NCBI RefSeq assembly: GCF_003285015.1
Contig: NZ_QMFB01000002.1
Span: forward strand, 1 to 64,000
Origin: Paenibacillus contaminans
GTDB taxonomy: Bacteria > Bacillota > Bacilli > Paenibacillales > NBRC-103111
Reading direction: 5' to 3'
Length of the DNA: 64,000 nt
The notes under the pieces are model-generated. The model was given only the letters and a program-made list of their open reading frames with translations. It was not told the DNA's origin and searched no databases. The position numbers and the translations under genes are program-made. Of this stretch, positions 48,158 to 56,307 are shown piece by piece; the first letter of the stretch is position 1; each line of letters opens with the position of its first letter.

Positions 48158-48951
48158 GATTGCGAGCCTCCACTAACCAGTTTCAGGTTCGAGCCAATTG
48201 ATAGCTCCTTCACGATTGTCGTGTAAATTTCCTTGAGCTTCGGATCCGCTTCGATGACATCCATTCGAGACGTTTGAGCGATCTTCGTTTTAGTGGCTCC
48301 GCTCTCTGCAAGACGCGTTAGCAGCTTGTTAAGTCTGACATTCAGATTACAGCGGCCTCGCTCTTCCAATTGTCTGTAACTTTCATTCCATAAATCTTGA
48401 TATTTCCCGCCCATTCGAAAAGCCGCTTTTGTCAGAAGCCCGTTCACATGCTTCCGCCAGTCCTCGTCACGCTGCAGGAAGGTTTCTTGGATCACCTGAA
48501 CAGTGGTTTTCACTTCGGCAAGATCAAGTTGTGTCTTGGCGACAGCCTGGAACATGGAATTGAAAAGCTGTAATTCGGGTGAAAGACGAGCAATATCGAT
48601 CCTTTGTTGTTCCATTTCGTCGAATTTGGTAACGTAAGCTGCTGTGAACAGTACACCTTTCTCACCAGTCAGCTTATTTGCTACCATGTCACAGCCCTTC
48701 CGGGTGATCAGGTAATTCCTTCGAGTCTCGCCTTTACCGTCCGAATAGGTGCCTGGGATAAAGAAATCGGACGAACGGAATTCTTCGTTCATTAACGTCC
48801 CCAAACTTGGGGAGGTTGATTTCCCTAAGATTTCAACATACCCATCAATATCACGTAGCAAGTGGTCATGACGTTTTCCGGTCATTTCCGCAACATCTCT
48901 GCTATCTGCCAAGAATTGTCCATTGTTGTTGATCAACTTCAACTCGTTCAT
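48154..48951 (-). CDS. Rha-family antirepressor
   Basis: 265 aa. N-terminal Rha domain (GQFLADSRDVAEMTGKRHDHLLRDIDGYVEILGKS, then SDFFIPGTYSDGKGETRRNYLITRKGCDMVANKLTGEKGVLFTAAYVTKFDEME), C-terminal ORF6C-like helical domain (VNGLLTKAAFRMGGKYQDLWNESYRQLEERGRCNLNVRLNKLLTRLAESGATKTKI). Rha proteins act in the lysogeny/lysis decision. Start ATG 48951 with GGGAGATGGGG; the frame extends to 49005 through a palindrome. Confidence 0.82.
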   Translation of the reverse strand: MNELKLINNNGQFLADSRDVAEMTGKRHDHLLRDIDGYVEILGKSTSPSLGTLMNEEFRSSDFFIPGTYSDGKGETRRNYLITRKGCDMVANKLTGEKGVLFTAAYVTKFDEMEQQRIDIARLSPELQLFNSMFQAVAKTQLDLAEVKTTVQVIQETFLQRDEDWRKHVNGLLTKAAFRMGGKYQDLWNESYRQLEERGRCNLNVRLNKLLTRLAESGATKTKIAQTSRMDVIEADPKLKEIYTTIVKELSIGSNLKLVSGGSQS

Positions 48952-48985
48952 TTCCCCATCTCCCTCGCGAATGTTTTTGATATAA

Positions 48986-49005
48986 ATGGTGCGACGTCGC
49001 ACCAT
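48986..49005. promoter_or_regulatory. Perfect 20-bp palindrome before the antirepressor
   Basis: ATGGTGCGAC followed by its exact complement GTCGCACCAT. It lies in the leader of the rha gene, 35 bases before its start and just inside the neighbouring gene's 5' side. It could be an operator or an RNA hairpin; on the minus strand only a weak T-rich tract follows. Confidence 0.45.
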
Positions 49006-49010
49006 ATCCG

Positions 49011-49205
49011 TTAAACCATTGCTATTTCAAAAGCCCCGTTCGGGAGCTCAGGGATTTGATACGGTGAAGGCAATCTAACTGTTATAATTTCACCCAAGCA
49101 ATCGATTATCCCAGTGAAACTAGGGTCATTCGTTTCCTTCAGACGGTTTTCGAGTTCAATAATTTGATTAATGGTTGCTACTTCAAGGAACCTTTCCATC
49201 GTCAT
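49011..49205 (-). CDS. Small hypothetical phage protein
   Basis: 64 aa (MTMERFLEVATINQIIELENRLKETNDPSFTGIIDCLGEIITVRLPSPYQIPELPNGAFEIAMV). Start overlaps the stop of the previous gene as ATGA. One cysteine, no membrane segment. Unknown. Confidence 0.5.
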   Translation of the reverse strand: MTMERFLEVATINQIIELENRLKETNDPSFTGIIDCLGEIITVRLPSPYQIPELPNGAFEIAMV

Positions 49206-49489
49206 ACCGCACCGACCTCCATTCCGCAGGAGATTTCATCTGCATTGAATGGAACGAAAGACTGATCGGATAGCATTTGCTTTCTGGCTGCTGCTCTTGC
49301 GAACAAGTATGTCGCTCGGTCGATAAACACCTGAATGAACTCAATCAGGAGCTCCGTACCTTTATCTTGAGGAAGCTGTTTCGCATGGTCTAAATCCTCT
49401 TGCAACTCGCGCAGGCTCTTGCTTCTCAGGATACGAAGGATATTTTCAGCGGTTTGTTCTTCATCTGACATCAGTTCGTTGATGATCAT
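49202..49489 (-). CDS. Small hypothetical phage protein
   Basis: 95 aa, helical (AENILRILRSKSLRELQEDLDHAKQLPQDKGTELLIEFIQVFIDRATYLFARAAARKQ). Overlaps both neighbours by ATGA-type junctions, so the three genes 49827 to 49011 form a coupled early operon. Unknown function. Confidence 0.55.
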   Translation of the reverse strand: MIINELMSDEEQTAENILRILRSKSLRELQEDLDHAKQLPQDKGTELLIEFIQVFIDRATYLFARAAARKQMLSDQSFVPFNADEISCGMEVGAV

Positions 49490-49827
49490 ACCCGCACCGC
49501 CTTTCTGGCTCTTACGATGCCTTTATAGAGCAGTTCGGGCTTGGTATTGCTGACCATCATAGCGATGTCTTTGCCTAACTCCATGCCGTCATTGAAGCCT
49601 TTACGATAAGCGAAATCGATAGCAAGTACGAAGATCTCATTCAAGTAGGACTCAAGGTCTCTAACATTCGAAGCTTGTTCGTTTGTCAGTTCCTTAACGG
49701 CTTCACTCAAACACCGGTCGAAATCCCAGAACTTACCGTCAATTACTGCATCACTTTCTGCAGCTGCAAGGACTTGATCGCATCTTTTCTGCTTTTCAAG
49801 CTCGGTCCAACTTGCTAGGTTATTCAT
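49486..49827 (-). CDS. Small hypothetical phage protein, first gene of the early operon
   Basis: 113 aa (SWTELEKQKRCDQVLAAAESDAVIDGKFWDFDRCLSEAVKELTNEQASNVRDLESYLNEIFVLAIDFAYRKGFNDGMELG and tail). AAGGAGG precedes the ATG. The promoter lies in the region 49830-49930. Unknown function. Confidence 0.55.
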   Translation of the reverse strand: MNNLASWTELEKQKRCDQVLAAAESDAVIDGKFWDFDRCLSEAVKELTNEQASNVRDLESYLNEIFVLAIDFAYRKGFNDGMELGKDIAMMVSNTKPELLYKGIVRARKAVRV

Positions 49828-49873
49828 TTAAACTCCTCCTTGGATTAGGTTCATAACCAGTGTTTCCATCGGA

Positions 49874-49955
49874 GGGCAAACGCCAACATCATATTTTTGT
49901 GGGATTATTCGTGGAGTTTATGTATAATGATGTTTAGAATAGTGGGCGTTTGCCC
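49874..49955. promoter_or_regulatory. Promoter flanked by 11-bp inverted repeat
   Basis: GGGCAAACGCC (49874-49884) and GGCGTTTGCCC (49945-49955) are perfect inverted arms; between them is a TATAAT (49923-49928) with TTGTGG 19 bases upstream on the plus strand. The arms could be repressor sites covering the early region. Confidence 0.5.
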
Positions 49956-50014
49956 ATACTTAATGAGGACACCCTGCATCCCGCCAAGTTTGCATAGGGT
50001 GTTTTCATTTTTTT
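49935..50014 (+). ncRNA. Candidate small RNA between the early operon and the cro-like gene
   Basis: A plus-strand TATAAT (49923-49928) is followed about 40 bases later by a terminator: ACACCCTGCA (49969-49978) pairs with TGCATAGGGTGT (49991-50002) and is followed by T-rich GTTTTCATTTTTTT. The transcript would be about 75 nt and contain no ORF with a ribosome site. It opposes the genes on either side. Confidence 0.4.
49969..50014 (+). terminator. Terminator of the candidate small RNA
   Basis: ACACCCT/AGGGTGT hairpin with inner GCA/TGC pairing followed by two T tracts (50002-50005 and 50008-50014). Confidence 0.65.
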
Positions 50015-50244
50015 CAAACTGCCTGCTCACCTTGTAAGCATTTAGTTAACTCCTCTGGCAAAAAAATTTGATCTGGTTTAGATTCAAAATAAGATGCGAT
50101 TTTAACAGCAAGTTCATAGGAAAGCCCACGCTTACCGTTCTCAATTTGCCAATAATATGGCTTACTTACTCCCACTGCTTCTGCAACTTGTTTGAACGAT
50201 TTCTTTTTTTCTTCACGAATTTCTTTTAGTCGTTTTCTAATCAA
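50014..50244 (-). CDS. Small Xre (Cro-like) regulator
   Basis: 76 aa, essentially one Xre helix-turn-helix (IRKRLKEIREEKKKSFKQVAEAVGVSKPYYWQIENGKRGLSYELAVKIASYFESKPDQIF). TTG 50244 follows GGGCTGAGG; a TTG at 50262 is possible. Divergent from the large repressor gene, with shared operators, as in phage switches. Confidence 0.8.
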   Translation of the reverse strand: MIRKRLKEIREEKKKSFKQVAEAVGVSKPYYWQIENGKRGLSYELAVKIASYFESKPDQIFLPEELTKCLQGEQAV

Positions 50245-50260
50245 ATACCTCAGCCCTTTC

Positions 50261-50373
50261 AAAAAGTAAACTAAATGCTAACTAATTACATGATACCTTA
50301 CCAAATAGTAAATGTAAAGAAGAAGTTTTCATTTAGTTTACTTTTTGCGTTTACTATCTGCTAACAATATAAT
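50261..50373. promoter_or_regulatory. Divergent operator region of the lysogeny switch
   Basis: A 17-bp perfect inverted repeat: AAAAAGTAAACTAAATG (50261-50277) and CATTTAGTTTACTTTTT (50330-50346). Further half-sites AGTAAAT (50308) and GTTTACT (50349) suggest four binding sites. The repressor promoter is TTGCGT (50345-50350), 17 bases, TATAAT (50368-50373), overlapping the last site. Confidence 0.65.
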
Positions 50374-50409
50374 AATAATGTCGATAATTTTGTTTATAAG
50401 GAGATACTT

Positions 50410-52089
50410 ATGGATTTCCCTTCTCAACTAAAGAACTTGAGAAAAGAAAAAAAATTAACTCAAGAAGTCCTTGGTCGCAAAATCGGTGTAACAAAGGTTT
50501 CAATATCTAGTTACGAAAATGGAACCAGGACCCCCGATATGGAAACATTACAAAAACTAGCAGACGCACTTGATACAAGCACTGATTATCTTCTAGGTAG
50601 AACTGACGATATAAAAAGGGAGAATAGTTATACATTCGGTACATTTCTTAAGAAATATATTGATCTGGATGAGCAGACCATCGAGGATCTTGTTAAACAA
50701 TTGAATGAAATGGGGCTTTCAAAAAGAGGCCGGCTGATAGATAAATATTATTTGAAAAGTGTTTTTAATGGCGAAACACCTGTTCATGAAGATATAATTA
50801 GAGCTCTTGCACAGATTGTTGGAGGTGATGCTGAAGAATTTATTCGTGCTGAAGTCTATAGTAAATTCCCTTCCGAAATAAGAGTGGGTATTGAAAATAA
50901 CGACTCTTCATTGAATAAATTTTTCAATGAGATCCTTGATGATTTTGTGACGAATCTTGAACGCCCTTCTAACCAAATAACTCTAAAAAGAATAGCAAGA
51001 AAAGAAGGTTTGGACTTTGAAGACATTTCAAGTTTTTTTAAAAATAAAAACAAACAAGACATTTTAAAAAAATTATCGCCTTACTTAAAAGCAAAAATTA
51101 TTTCTGAGATTACTGATGATGGAAAAAGAATGATTTATAATAGTATAAAACAGGAGAAAATTAACGAAAAGGATATTACCATATATCAATTACTTGAGAG
51201 AAAAAAAATAGAAAAGAAATTTTTGATTAATTCAAAGATCGTAGAAATACTCATTAACGGTGATCAAAAAAGAAACGATGATCAAATGGCTTTCGACATC
51301 GAGGAAGTTATTAATAAATTAATGGATCATGCAGATATATACTTACTTGGTACACTCGAGAGAACTGAACCAGAAGCATTGATTCACTGTTTGTTTGAAG
51401 AATTTGTAACTAAATGTACGGAGGAACCGGAAGAAATAATCAAACAAATAATTGACATTTACCCCCATGATGAAAAACTTAAAAACAAAATTATCAATAT
51501 AATCACAGAATTTGAAAAAAACACTAGAGAGTGGTCCGTCGAAGAAAAGTCATATTTTATTACAAACTTATATGAAATAAATCCGGAAGCCTTAAATATA
51601 CATCTCTCACAAACAAAGTTGGATCACTTTCTTGACTATACTCCCAGTGTCTACTTACCTGAAGAAAATAGCCCTGTATGGGATACTGCTCGTAATAATG
51701 TATTACTCATTAACCCAGATTCGTATATTCTGGACAATCTTCCAAGAATCAATAAAATTTATTTTGTTGCTGATCAAACTGAATCTGACTGGTGGGGCAT
51801 ACAATATAGTCGAGAACAACCAAGTTACCTGATACTAGATGACTCAATGGTTATGGATGGCATAACCAAAGGTTCAAGAGTTATTACAACAAGTAAATTG
51901 TTTATAGAAAATGGTAAACTTCATGTCATTCGAATACGTAATGGCGATCCAATAGTTAGACGCATATTTGATTATGGGGAGTTACTTTTCCTTCAAACAT
52001 CAAATCGTAACTTTACATCAGAATCAGTACCAAAAGACGATGTAAAACTGCTTGGGAAAGTTATCAGAGTAGAGTTCGATGTAGAGTAA
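50410..52089 (+). CDS. Large phage repressor: HTH, long insert, S24-like C-terminal domain
   Basis: 559 aa. Residues 1-66 form an Xre domain (LKNLRKEKKLTQEVLGRKIGVTKVSISSYENGTRTPDMETLQKLADAL). About 70-445 is a long charged helical region without recognised domain. The C-terminal ~100 residues resemble LexA/CI S24 domains: ILDDSMVMDGITKGSRVI holds the serine (about S479), but the partner lysine position reads VRR (about R517-518). Normal repressors of this type have 200-350 aa. TAAGGAGAT precedes the ATG by 6 bases. A perfect palindromic terminator follows. Confidence 0.8.
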   Translation: MDFPSQLKNLRKEKKLTQEVLGRKIGVTKVSISSYENGTRTPDMETLQKLADALDTSTDYLLGRTDDIKRENSYTFGTFLKKYIDLDEQTIEDLVKQLNEMGLSKRGRLIDKYYLKSVFNGETPVHEDIIRALAQIVGGDAEEFIRAEVYSKFPSEIRVGIENNDSSLNKFFNEILDDFVTNLERPSNQITLKRIARKEGLDFEDISSFFKNKNKQDILKKLSPYLKAKIISEITDDGKRMIYNSIKQEKINEKDITIYQLLERKKIEKKFLINSKIVEILINGDQKRNDDQMAFDIEEVINKLMDHADIYLLGTLERTEPEALIHCLFEEFVTKCTEEPEEIIKQIIDIYPHDEKLKNKIINIITEFEKNTREWSVEEKSYFITNLYEINPEALNIHLSQTKLDHFLDYTPSVYLPEENSPVWDTARNNVLLINPDSYILDNLPRINKIYFVADQTESDWWGIQYSREQPSYLILDDSMVMDGITKGSRVITTSKLFIENGKLHVIRIRNGDPIVRRIFDYGELLFLQTSNRNFTSESVPKDDVKLLGKVIRVEFDVE

Positions 52090-52103
52090 TGCGATTTAAT
52101 AAC

Positions 52104-52134
52104 AAAAGGTCACGGAATATTCCGTGACTTTTTT
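52104..52134 (+). terminator. Terminator of the repressor gene
   Basis: GTCACGGAAT and its complement ATTCCGTGAC (52109-52128), followed by six T; A-rich on the left, so it may act in both directions. Confidence 0.9.
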
Positions 52135-52201
52135 CTATTGAAACAAATTGAAACATGTAGGAAAATGGATTCCATATTACGCCAATTAAGGAGATGAAAC
52201 G

Positions 52202-52672
52202 ATGAGTGTTCTTCTGGCAAAAATGAAATCACTGGTGCCTCATGTTCATGAAACAATTCGACTGGCCCATACATACAATCACATTTTGCAGCTATTTGAT
52301 CGTAATTATGAAGGTGATCCTGATTCAGTCGAGGCATATATTGCATCTCTTCAAGATGAGGGGATAATTGAAAGTCAAAAAGCTTTTAAGGATTACCTAA
52401 TGCAATTACCACACAGTGATCTCGTCATTATTCAAGCCATTATGTACATTGGACGCGATGAAAATTTAGACGATGAAGACGATGGAAGCGATTATGGAGA
52501 ATATGAGTTTCGCGAGGAGAAGGAAGAAGTAAGTCCTCAAAAAATGGTGTTTGATTATATACGCTTTCTGAAGGGCGAGAAGGATAAAGAAGTCATCATA
52601 CTGCATATGCTTGAGAAAAGCCCATTGACTGATTACTTATCGAGAGGTCTCCACATTTTAAATCTTGCTTAG
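52202..52672 (+). CDS. Hypothetical acidic protein downstream of the repressor
   Basis: 156 aa, acidic (central RDENLDDEDDGSDYGEYEFREEKEEV). AAGGAGATG lies 8 bases before the ATG and a terminator follows, so it is an independent small unit. Looks like lysogeny-expressed accessory gene. The N-terminal half (LVIIQAIMYIGRDENLD) is typical of the DUF3775 family, but the match is tentative. Confidence 0.6.
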   Translation: MSVLLAKMKSLVPHVHETIRLAHTYNHILQLFDRNYEGDPDSVEAYIASLQDEGIIESQKAFKDYLMQLPHSDLVIIQAIMYIGRDENLDDEDDGSDYGEYEFREEKEEVSPQKMVFDYIRFLKGEKDKEVIILHMLEKSPLTDYLSRGLHILNLA

Positions 52673-52732
52673 TGCCTAATATAGGCGTTCTCGATCGAAC
52701 CCGTTTATGATCCGATACCGGATTGAACAACA

Positions 52733-52763
52733 AAGCCACGGCGGATACCGTGGCTTATTTTTT
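52733..52763 (+). terminator. Rho-independent terminator
   Basis: AAGCCACGG (52733-52741) and CCGTGGCTT (52748-52756), followed by A and six T. Ends the unit begun at 52202. Confidence 0.85.
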
Positions 52764-52791
52764 ATCGGTCATGGATAATATCCCCGATACT

Positions 52792-53547
52792 TCAGAAATC
52801 CTGAATTTTATTAAAATATTCGTAGTATTTTGAAATTGTGTTTGTTCTTGACACTACCATACTATCAAATGCTTTCTTGCTGTTATTTAAGTAGTCATAA
52901 AAATCCGCTTCACGCTTTGTAGTATTATATTTCTCGAGTCCTTTATATGATTCTTTATAGTAGTCTATTGATTTATTATAATCATTTAATATTGTTCGCA
53001 TATCATATACGTTTAGATTCTTACTATTTGATTCATTTATGATATTCTCGACAACCGGAATCATAGCATTGTAAGTTTCTATTACTGTATTTAAATGATT
53101 ATTAGCTTCTGTAAACGATTCACTTACCTTATAATTATTGCTGATTGCATCATAAGTATTGCTAAATGCCTGACCTATATCGGACAACATATCACCAAGT
53201 ACAGTAAGTGACTTATATTGATCAACTATCTTGCTATATAGCTTAAGTAATTTGATGTCGTTTTGATTACTGCTACTTGTATTTGTACTAGGCAATTTCA
53301 CATCCACGCTGTATGTATCTTGGTCCCAATTGACCTCGGCCCCTAATTGCCTCAACATATAGATCGGAACTAATGTACGACCTTCATAAATAACAGCCGG
53401 CGTATCTTCTACAGGCAAAACTTGTCCGTTCGATTTTACTTTGACAATTGGATTCCCATTAAACTCTCCATTGATGCTCGATGCCCCTACAACACCACTA
53501 AACAATAATCCGACTGTACACGCTAACGCTATTACTTTCTTCTTCAT
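52792..53547 (-). CDS. Secreted protein with copper-amine-oxidase N-like domain
   Basis: 251 aa with a signal peptide (MKKKVIALACTVGLLFSGVVGASS). Residues about 40-85 (KVKSNGQVLPVEDTPAVIYEGRTLVPIYMLRQLGAEVNWDQDTYSVDVK) match the copper amine oxidase N-domain / stalk family; the rest is helical (DQYKSLTVLGDMLSDIGQAFSNTYDAISNNYK and following). Start ATG 53547 follows GGGGGAG; the frame extends upstream without use. Role at the cell surface unknown. Confidence 0.8.
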   Translation of the reverse strand: MKKKVIALACTVGLLFSGVVGASSINGEFNGNPIVKVKSNGQVLPVEDTPAVIYEGRTLVPIYMLRQLGAEVNWDQDTYSVDVKLPSTNTSSSNQNDIKLLKLYSKIVDQYKSLTVLGDMLSDIGQAFSNTYDAISNNYKVSESFTEANNHLNTVIETYNAMIPVVENIINESNSKNLNVYDMRTILNDYNKSIDYYKESYKGLEKYNTTKREADFYDYLNNSKKAFDSMVVSRTNTISKYYEYFNKIQDF

Positions 53548-53679
53548 CTTACTCCCCCTAGTCAACATACTGAGTGAATTATACCCCAACTCAAGAACCA
53601 TTAATGGCGAATTTTGTCGCATCCTTGGAAATTTCATAGAAAAAACTCTAAATACAGTCTCGGATCCTATAAAGACAAT

Positions 53680-53702
53680 AAAAAGAGCCGCATCGCTGCG
53701 GC
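53680..53702 (-). terminator. Terminator of Kelch gene 1
   Basis: GCCGCA/TGCGGC hairpin (53687-53702) followed on the minus strand by TCTTTTTA. A degenerate copy follows Kelch gene 2 at 57764-57790. Confidence 0.75.
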
Positions 53703-53714
53703 CCACTCTTTACG

Positions 53715-55148
53715 CTAATTTTCTGGCGTGTATTCGTCGATATCAAAGGTAATGATCTTGTCGAAGATAATGTTGTCTTTACGAGCTTTGAATGGTCCCT
53801 TAGCGTGTGGATCGTCCAATGTATATCGTGCTGGACCGGTTCCGTCTGCTTTCGCATCGTACCATGAGGTAAATGCATTTACTTCGGCCATCGACAGGTC
53901 ATATTCTTTTTCAATGCCGTTCATAAGCGTGATGGTTAAGATTGCTCTGCCCGTCGAAGCTGGCGCTTGTGGTGTTGCAGAAGCTTCGTTCGAATTTGCG
54001 CTTTCTCCTCCTGCATTGACCGCTGTAACGACGTAATAGTAAGTTGTACCGTTCGTTACGGCTGTATCCGTATATGTAGTGCCGGCGACGCCAGTAGCAA
54101 TTGTTGTGTACGGCCCACCCTCGGTGGTGGAACGTTTAACGTTATAACCAGTCGCACCGGCTACTGCGGACCATGAAAGATCTACTTTTGCATTGCCGCC
54201 AGTTGCTGTTAAATTGATAGGCGCAGCTGGCTGCTCTGGTGTTGGAGGGGAGTACATTTCAACAGTTTTGAGAAAAGAAGCATTGTACCCTCCAATTGCA
54301 TATATAGAACCATTTACATTAATAGCCTCATGGGACGAGCGAGCTGTTAACATATTAGCTCTTGCAGTCCACGTATCTGTATTCGGATCATACTCATATA
54401 AATTATTTAAATACTGGTTACCCGAGCTTTTATAGCCACCTAATAAGTAAAGTTTCCCATTCGCATAAGTTAAAGCTGTTGACCCTGCAGATACGGGGGG
54501 GTTGGCTTTAGGTGTCCATGTGTCCGTAGTAGGATCATACAATACATTGTCCATTCCAATTGTATATATTTTTCCATTTATGTTGACGGCATCAAAAGTC
54601 TCTCTGCCTGCAGGTTGCTGTGCTTTTTCGGACCATGTATCAGTTACAGAATCATATACCAGTACTTTTTTGGAACTTCCTCCAAAGAGATATACCTTCC
54701 CATCAACTTCGACTAAGGAATAAAAATACTCTGGGTTAGGAATACTTGTTTTTGTTGACCAAGTATCTGTAGCAGGATCGTAAACTTCTACTGCAGTTTG
54801 ATAATAACCTCCGTTTACATGTCCACCGAATACATATATTTTCCCATTAATAGTTGCTGCACCTACTGGCTCTCTTGCGGTCGGCATGTCTTGTTTATTA
54901 GTCCATGTATTTGTGATTGGGTTATACTCTTCAACTTTAGCAATTGAAACTGAACTAGAATTTCTACCACCAAATACATAGATTTTCCCATTGTACTCTG
55001 CTACACCAAAGTTATTACCCCTTGCAGAAAGCATGGGAGCTTTCGTCGTCCACGTATTCTCTGCCGCTAAACTTGGTATGGCCAAAACAGAAGTAAACAT
55101 AATTATAGACAAGCATAAACTTAATAAAAACTTTGAAACACTTTTCAC
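53715..55148 (-). CDS. Secreted Kelch-repeat protein with FN3 domain, copy 1
   Basis: 477 aa. Signal peptide to about residue 29 (cleavage after SLAA). Six Kelch motifs of the form NGKIYVFGG / DTWTxKxxMP (for example YNGKIYVFGGRNSS, TINGKIYVFGGHVN, VDGKVYLFGGSSK, INGKIYTIGM, YANGKLYLLGGYKS, VNGSIYAIGGYNAS) form a beta-propeller; residues ~312-395 are a fibronectin type III domain; the last ~80 residues form an end domain shared with copy 2. The start is GTG 55148 with GGTGGTAGTGAAGA upstream. An almost identical start region is found before copy 2. Confidence 0.85.
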   Translation of the reverse strand: MKSVSKFLLSLCLSIIMFTSVLAIPSLAAENTWTTKAPMLSARGNNFGVAEYNGKIYVFGGRNSSSVSIAKVEEYNPITNTWTNKQDMPTAREPVGAATINGKIYVFGGHVNGGYYQTAVEVYDPATDTWSTKTSIPNPEYFYSLVEVDGKVYLFGGSSKKVLVYDSVTDTWSEKAQQPAGRETFDAVNINGKIYTIGMDNVLYDPTTDTWTPKANPPVSAGSTALTYANGKLYLLGGYKSSGNQYLNNLYEYDPNTDTWTARANMLTARSSHEAINVNGSIYAIGGYNASFLKTVEMYSPPTPEQPAAPINLTATGGNAKVDLSWSAVAGATGYNVKRSTTEGGPYTTIATGVAGTTYTDTAVTNGTTYYYVVTAVNAGGESANSNEASATPQAPASTGRAILTITLMNGIEKEYDLSMAEVNAFTSWYDAKADGTGPARYTLDDPHAKGPFKARKDNIIFDKIITFDIDEYTPEN

Positions 55149-55287
55149 TCTTCACTACCACCTTTTCTATAATTTCTCTCGACAAGCGATATCATACAGA
55201 TAAAGTCATATTATGTCTAAACATAAATAACCTTATTATAGATATTATGGATAATTAATCTAAATATTTGTTCGAATATACCTGTTC

Positions 55288-55509
55288 CTACCCATGACGG
55301 CGATCTCTCCGGACTGCTCCAACTGCCATTATGTTTTCAATTCTAAAAACCCTCGGCCCTTTTGCCTCCAAACAATACGCTTTAATCATCCCATCTTTAA
55401 CGTCACGAACCTCAATAAATCGTTTCGTGATTCGGTTGTGTCGATCCAGGTATATAATTTCGATATCCTTACCGATGTATTTCTCATATCTGCCATGATC
55501 GAGTTTCAT
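55288..55509 (-). CDS. Small WYL-like protein
   Basis: 73 aa: GRYEKYIGKDIEIIYLDRHNRITKRFIEVRDVKDGMIKAYCLEAKGPRVFRIENIMAVGAVRRDRRHG, resembling a lone WYL-like Sm fold that senses ligands in transcription regulators. Third gene in the SOS-box operon. Assignment to WYL is by pattern only. Confidence 0.6.
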   Translation of the reverse strand: MKLDHGRYEKYIGKDIEIIYLDRHNRITKRFIEVRDVKDGMIKAYCLEAKGPRVFRIENIMAVGAVRRDRRHG

Positions 55510-55512
55510 TTT

Positions 55513-55893
55513 TCAGCCCTCCAATTTCGCCCCGATGTCTTTGATATACTCCCCTAACCGTACTGCTATTTCTGCCTTTGCCACATCCCTCAGCAGAGCC
55601 ATTTCGCCGACATATCCTCTAAACCGGTACTCACATCTAAGTTTGTTCTCGGGATCCGGGTACATTTTTATTTTCCTGGAGAACAAGAACTTTTTCGATG
55701 CGACAAGATCGTCATGGATTGCATCAATTAAAGACCGAGCTGCAGCTAAATGAAGCGTATTGAAGATACCTTTTCCTTGCTCAAGCTCCTTACAGCTTCG
55801 GTCACACATTTCCATCATGAGTGGCAAGAGGATTGCGTTTTTGACCGCGATGATTTCATCTTCAGTCGGTAAGGTCGGACTAAGTTGTGCCAT
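55513..55893 (-). CDS. Hypothetical protein in the SOS-box operon
   Basis: 126 aa from ATG 55893 (MAQLSPTLPTEDEIIAVKNAILLPLMMEMCDRSCKELEQGKGIFNTLHLAAARSLIDAIHDDL, then ADIAVRLGEY-like tail GEMALLRDVAKAEIAVRLGEYIKDIGAKLEG). GGAGGTG lies 8 bases before it; start overlaps the end of the next gene upstream by 14 bases. Helical; unknown. Confidence 0.6.
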   Translation of the reverse strand: MAQLSPTLPTEDEIIAVKNAILLPLMMEMCDRSCKELEQGKGIFNTLHLAAARSLIDAIHDDLVASKKFLFSRKIKMYPDPENKLRCEYRFRGYVGEMALLRDVAKAEIAVRLGEYIKDIGAKLEG

Positions 55894-56068
55894 GTTCGCC
55901 AGCACCTCCCGCGACTGCTTTAACAACGGCCGATATACTTGCTCGCAGCTGATCGATTTCCTGCAGCAGCTCAGGCTCCCGTTCATACGCCTCAATAGCC
56001 GAGCGTAATCCTTCGTGTCCGCCGGCAATTTCTCGCAGCTCATTTGCGTAATTCTTTCTGTTCTTCAT
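55880..56068 (-). CDS. First gene of the SOS-box operon, small helical protein
   Basis: 62 aa (MKNRKNYANELREIAGGHEGLRSAIEAYEREPELLQEIDQLRASISAVVKAVAGGAGEHGTT). GGGGCGG precedes the ATG. It is directly behind a promoter with a LexA box. Function unknown. Confidence 0.6.
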   Translation of the reverse strand: MKNRKNYANELREIAGGHEGLRSAIEAYEREPELLQEIDQLRASISAVVKAVAGGAGEHGTT

Positions 56069-56087
56069 TTTGTCCGCCCCTTAGATG

Positions 56088-56141
56088 CGAACATTTGTTC
56101 TTGTTATTGACTAGTATACGAACAAATATGCGAACGTGCAA
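56088..56141 (-). promoter_or_regulatory. Sigma-A promoter with LexA box
   Basis: On the minus strand TTGCAC (56141-56136), 17 bases, TATACT (56118-56113), then AGAACAAATGTTCG (56101-56088), which fits CGAACrnryGTTyC except for the first base. The box covers the transcription start. This is the second such promoter in the prophage. Confidence 0.65.
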
Positions 56142-56145
56142 CAAG

Positions 56146-56171
56146 AAAAAAATCCCCTATAAGGGGATCCT
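56146..56171 (-). terminator. Hairpin with T run on the minus strand
   Basis: ATCCCC/GGGGAT with loop TTAT followed by seven T on the minus strand. It would insulate the SOS promoter from transcription coming from the right. Confidence 0.6.
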
Positions 56172-56307
56172 CACTGCTACTCGAACAAATAAATGAATTA
56201 ATTATCCATATATTCTAATATAAGGTTATTTATGTTTAGACATAATATGACTTTATCTGTATGATATCGCTTGTTGAGAGAAATTATAGAAAAGGTGGTA
56301 GTGAAGA

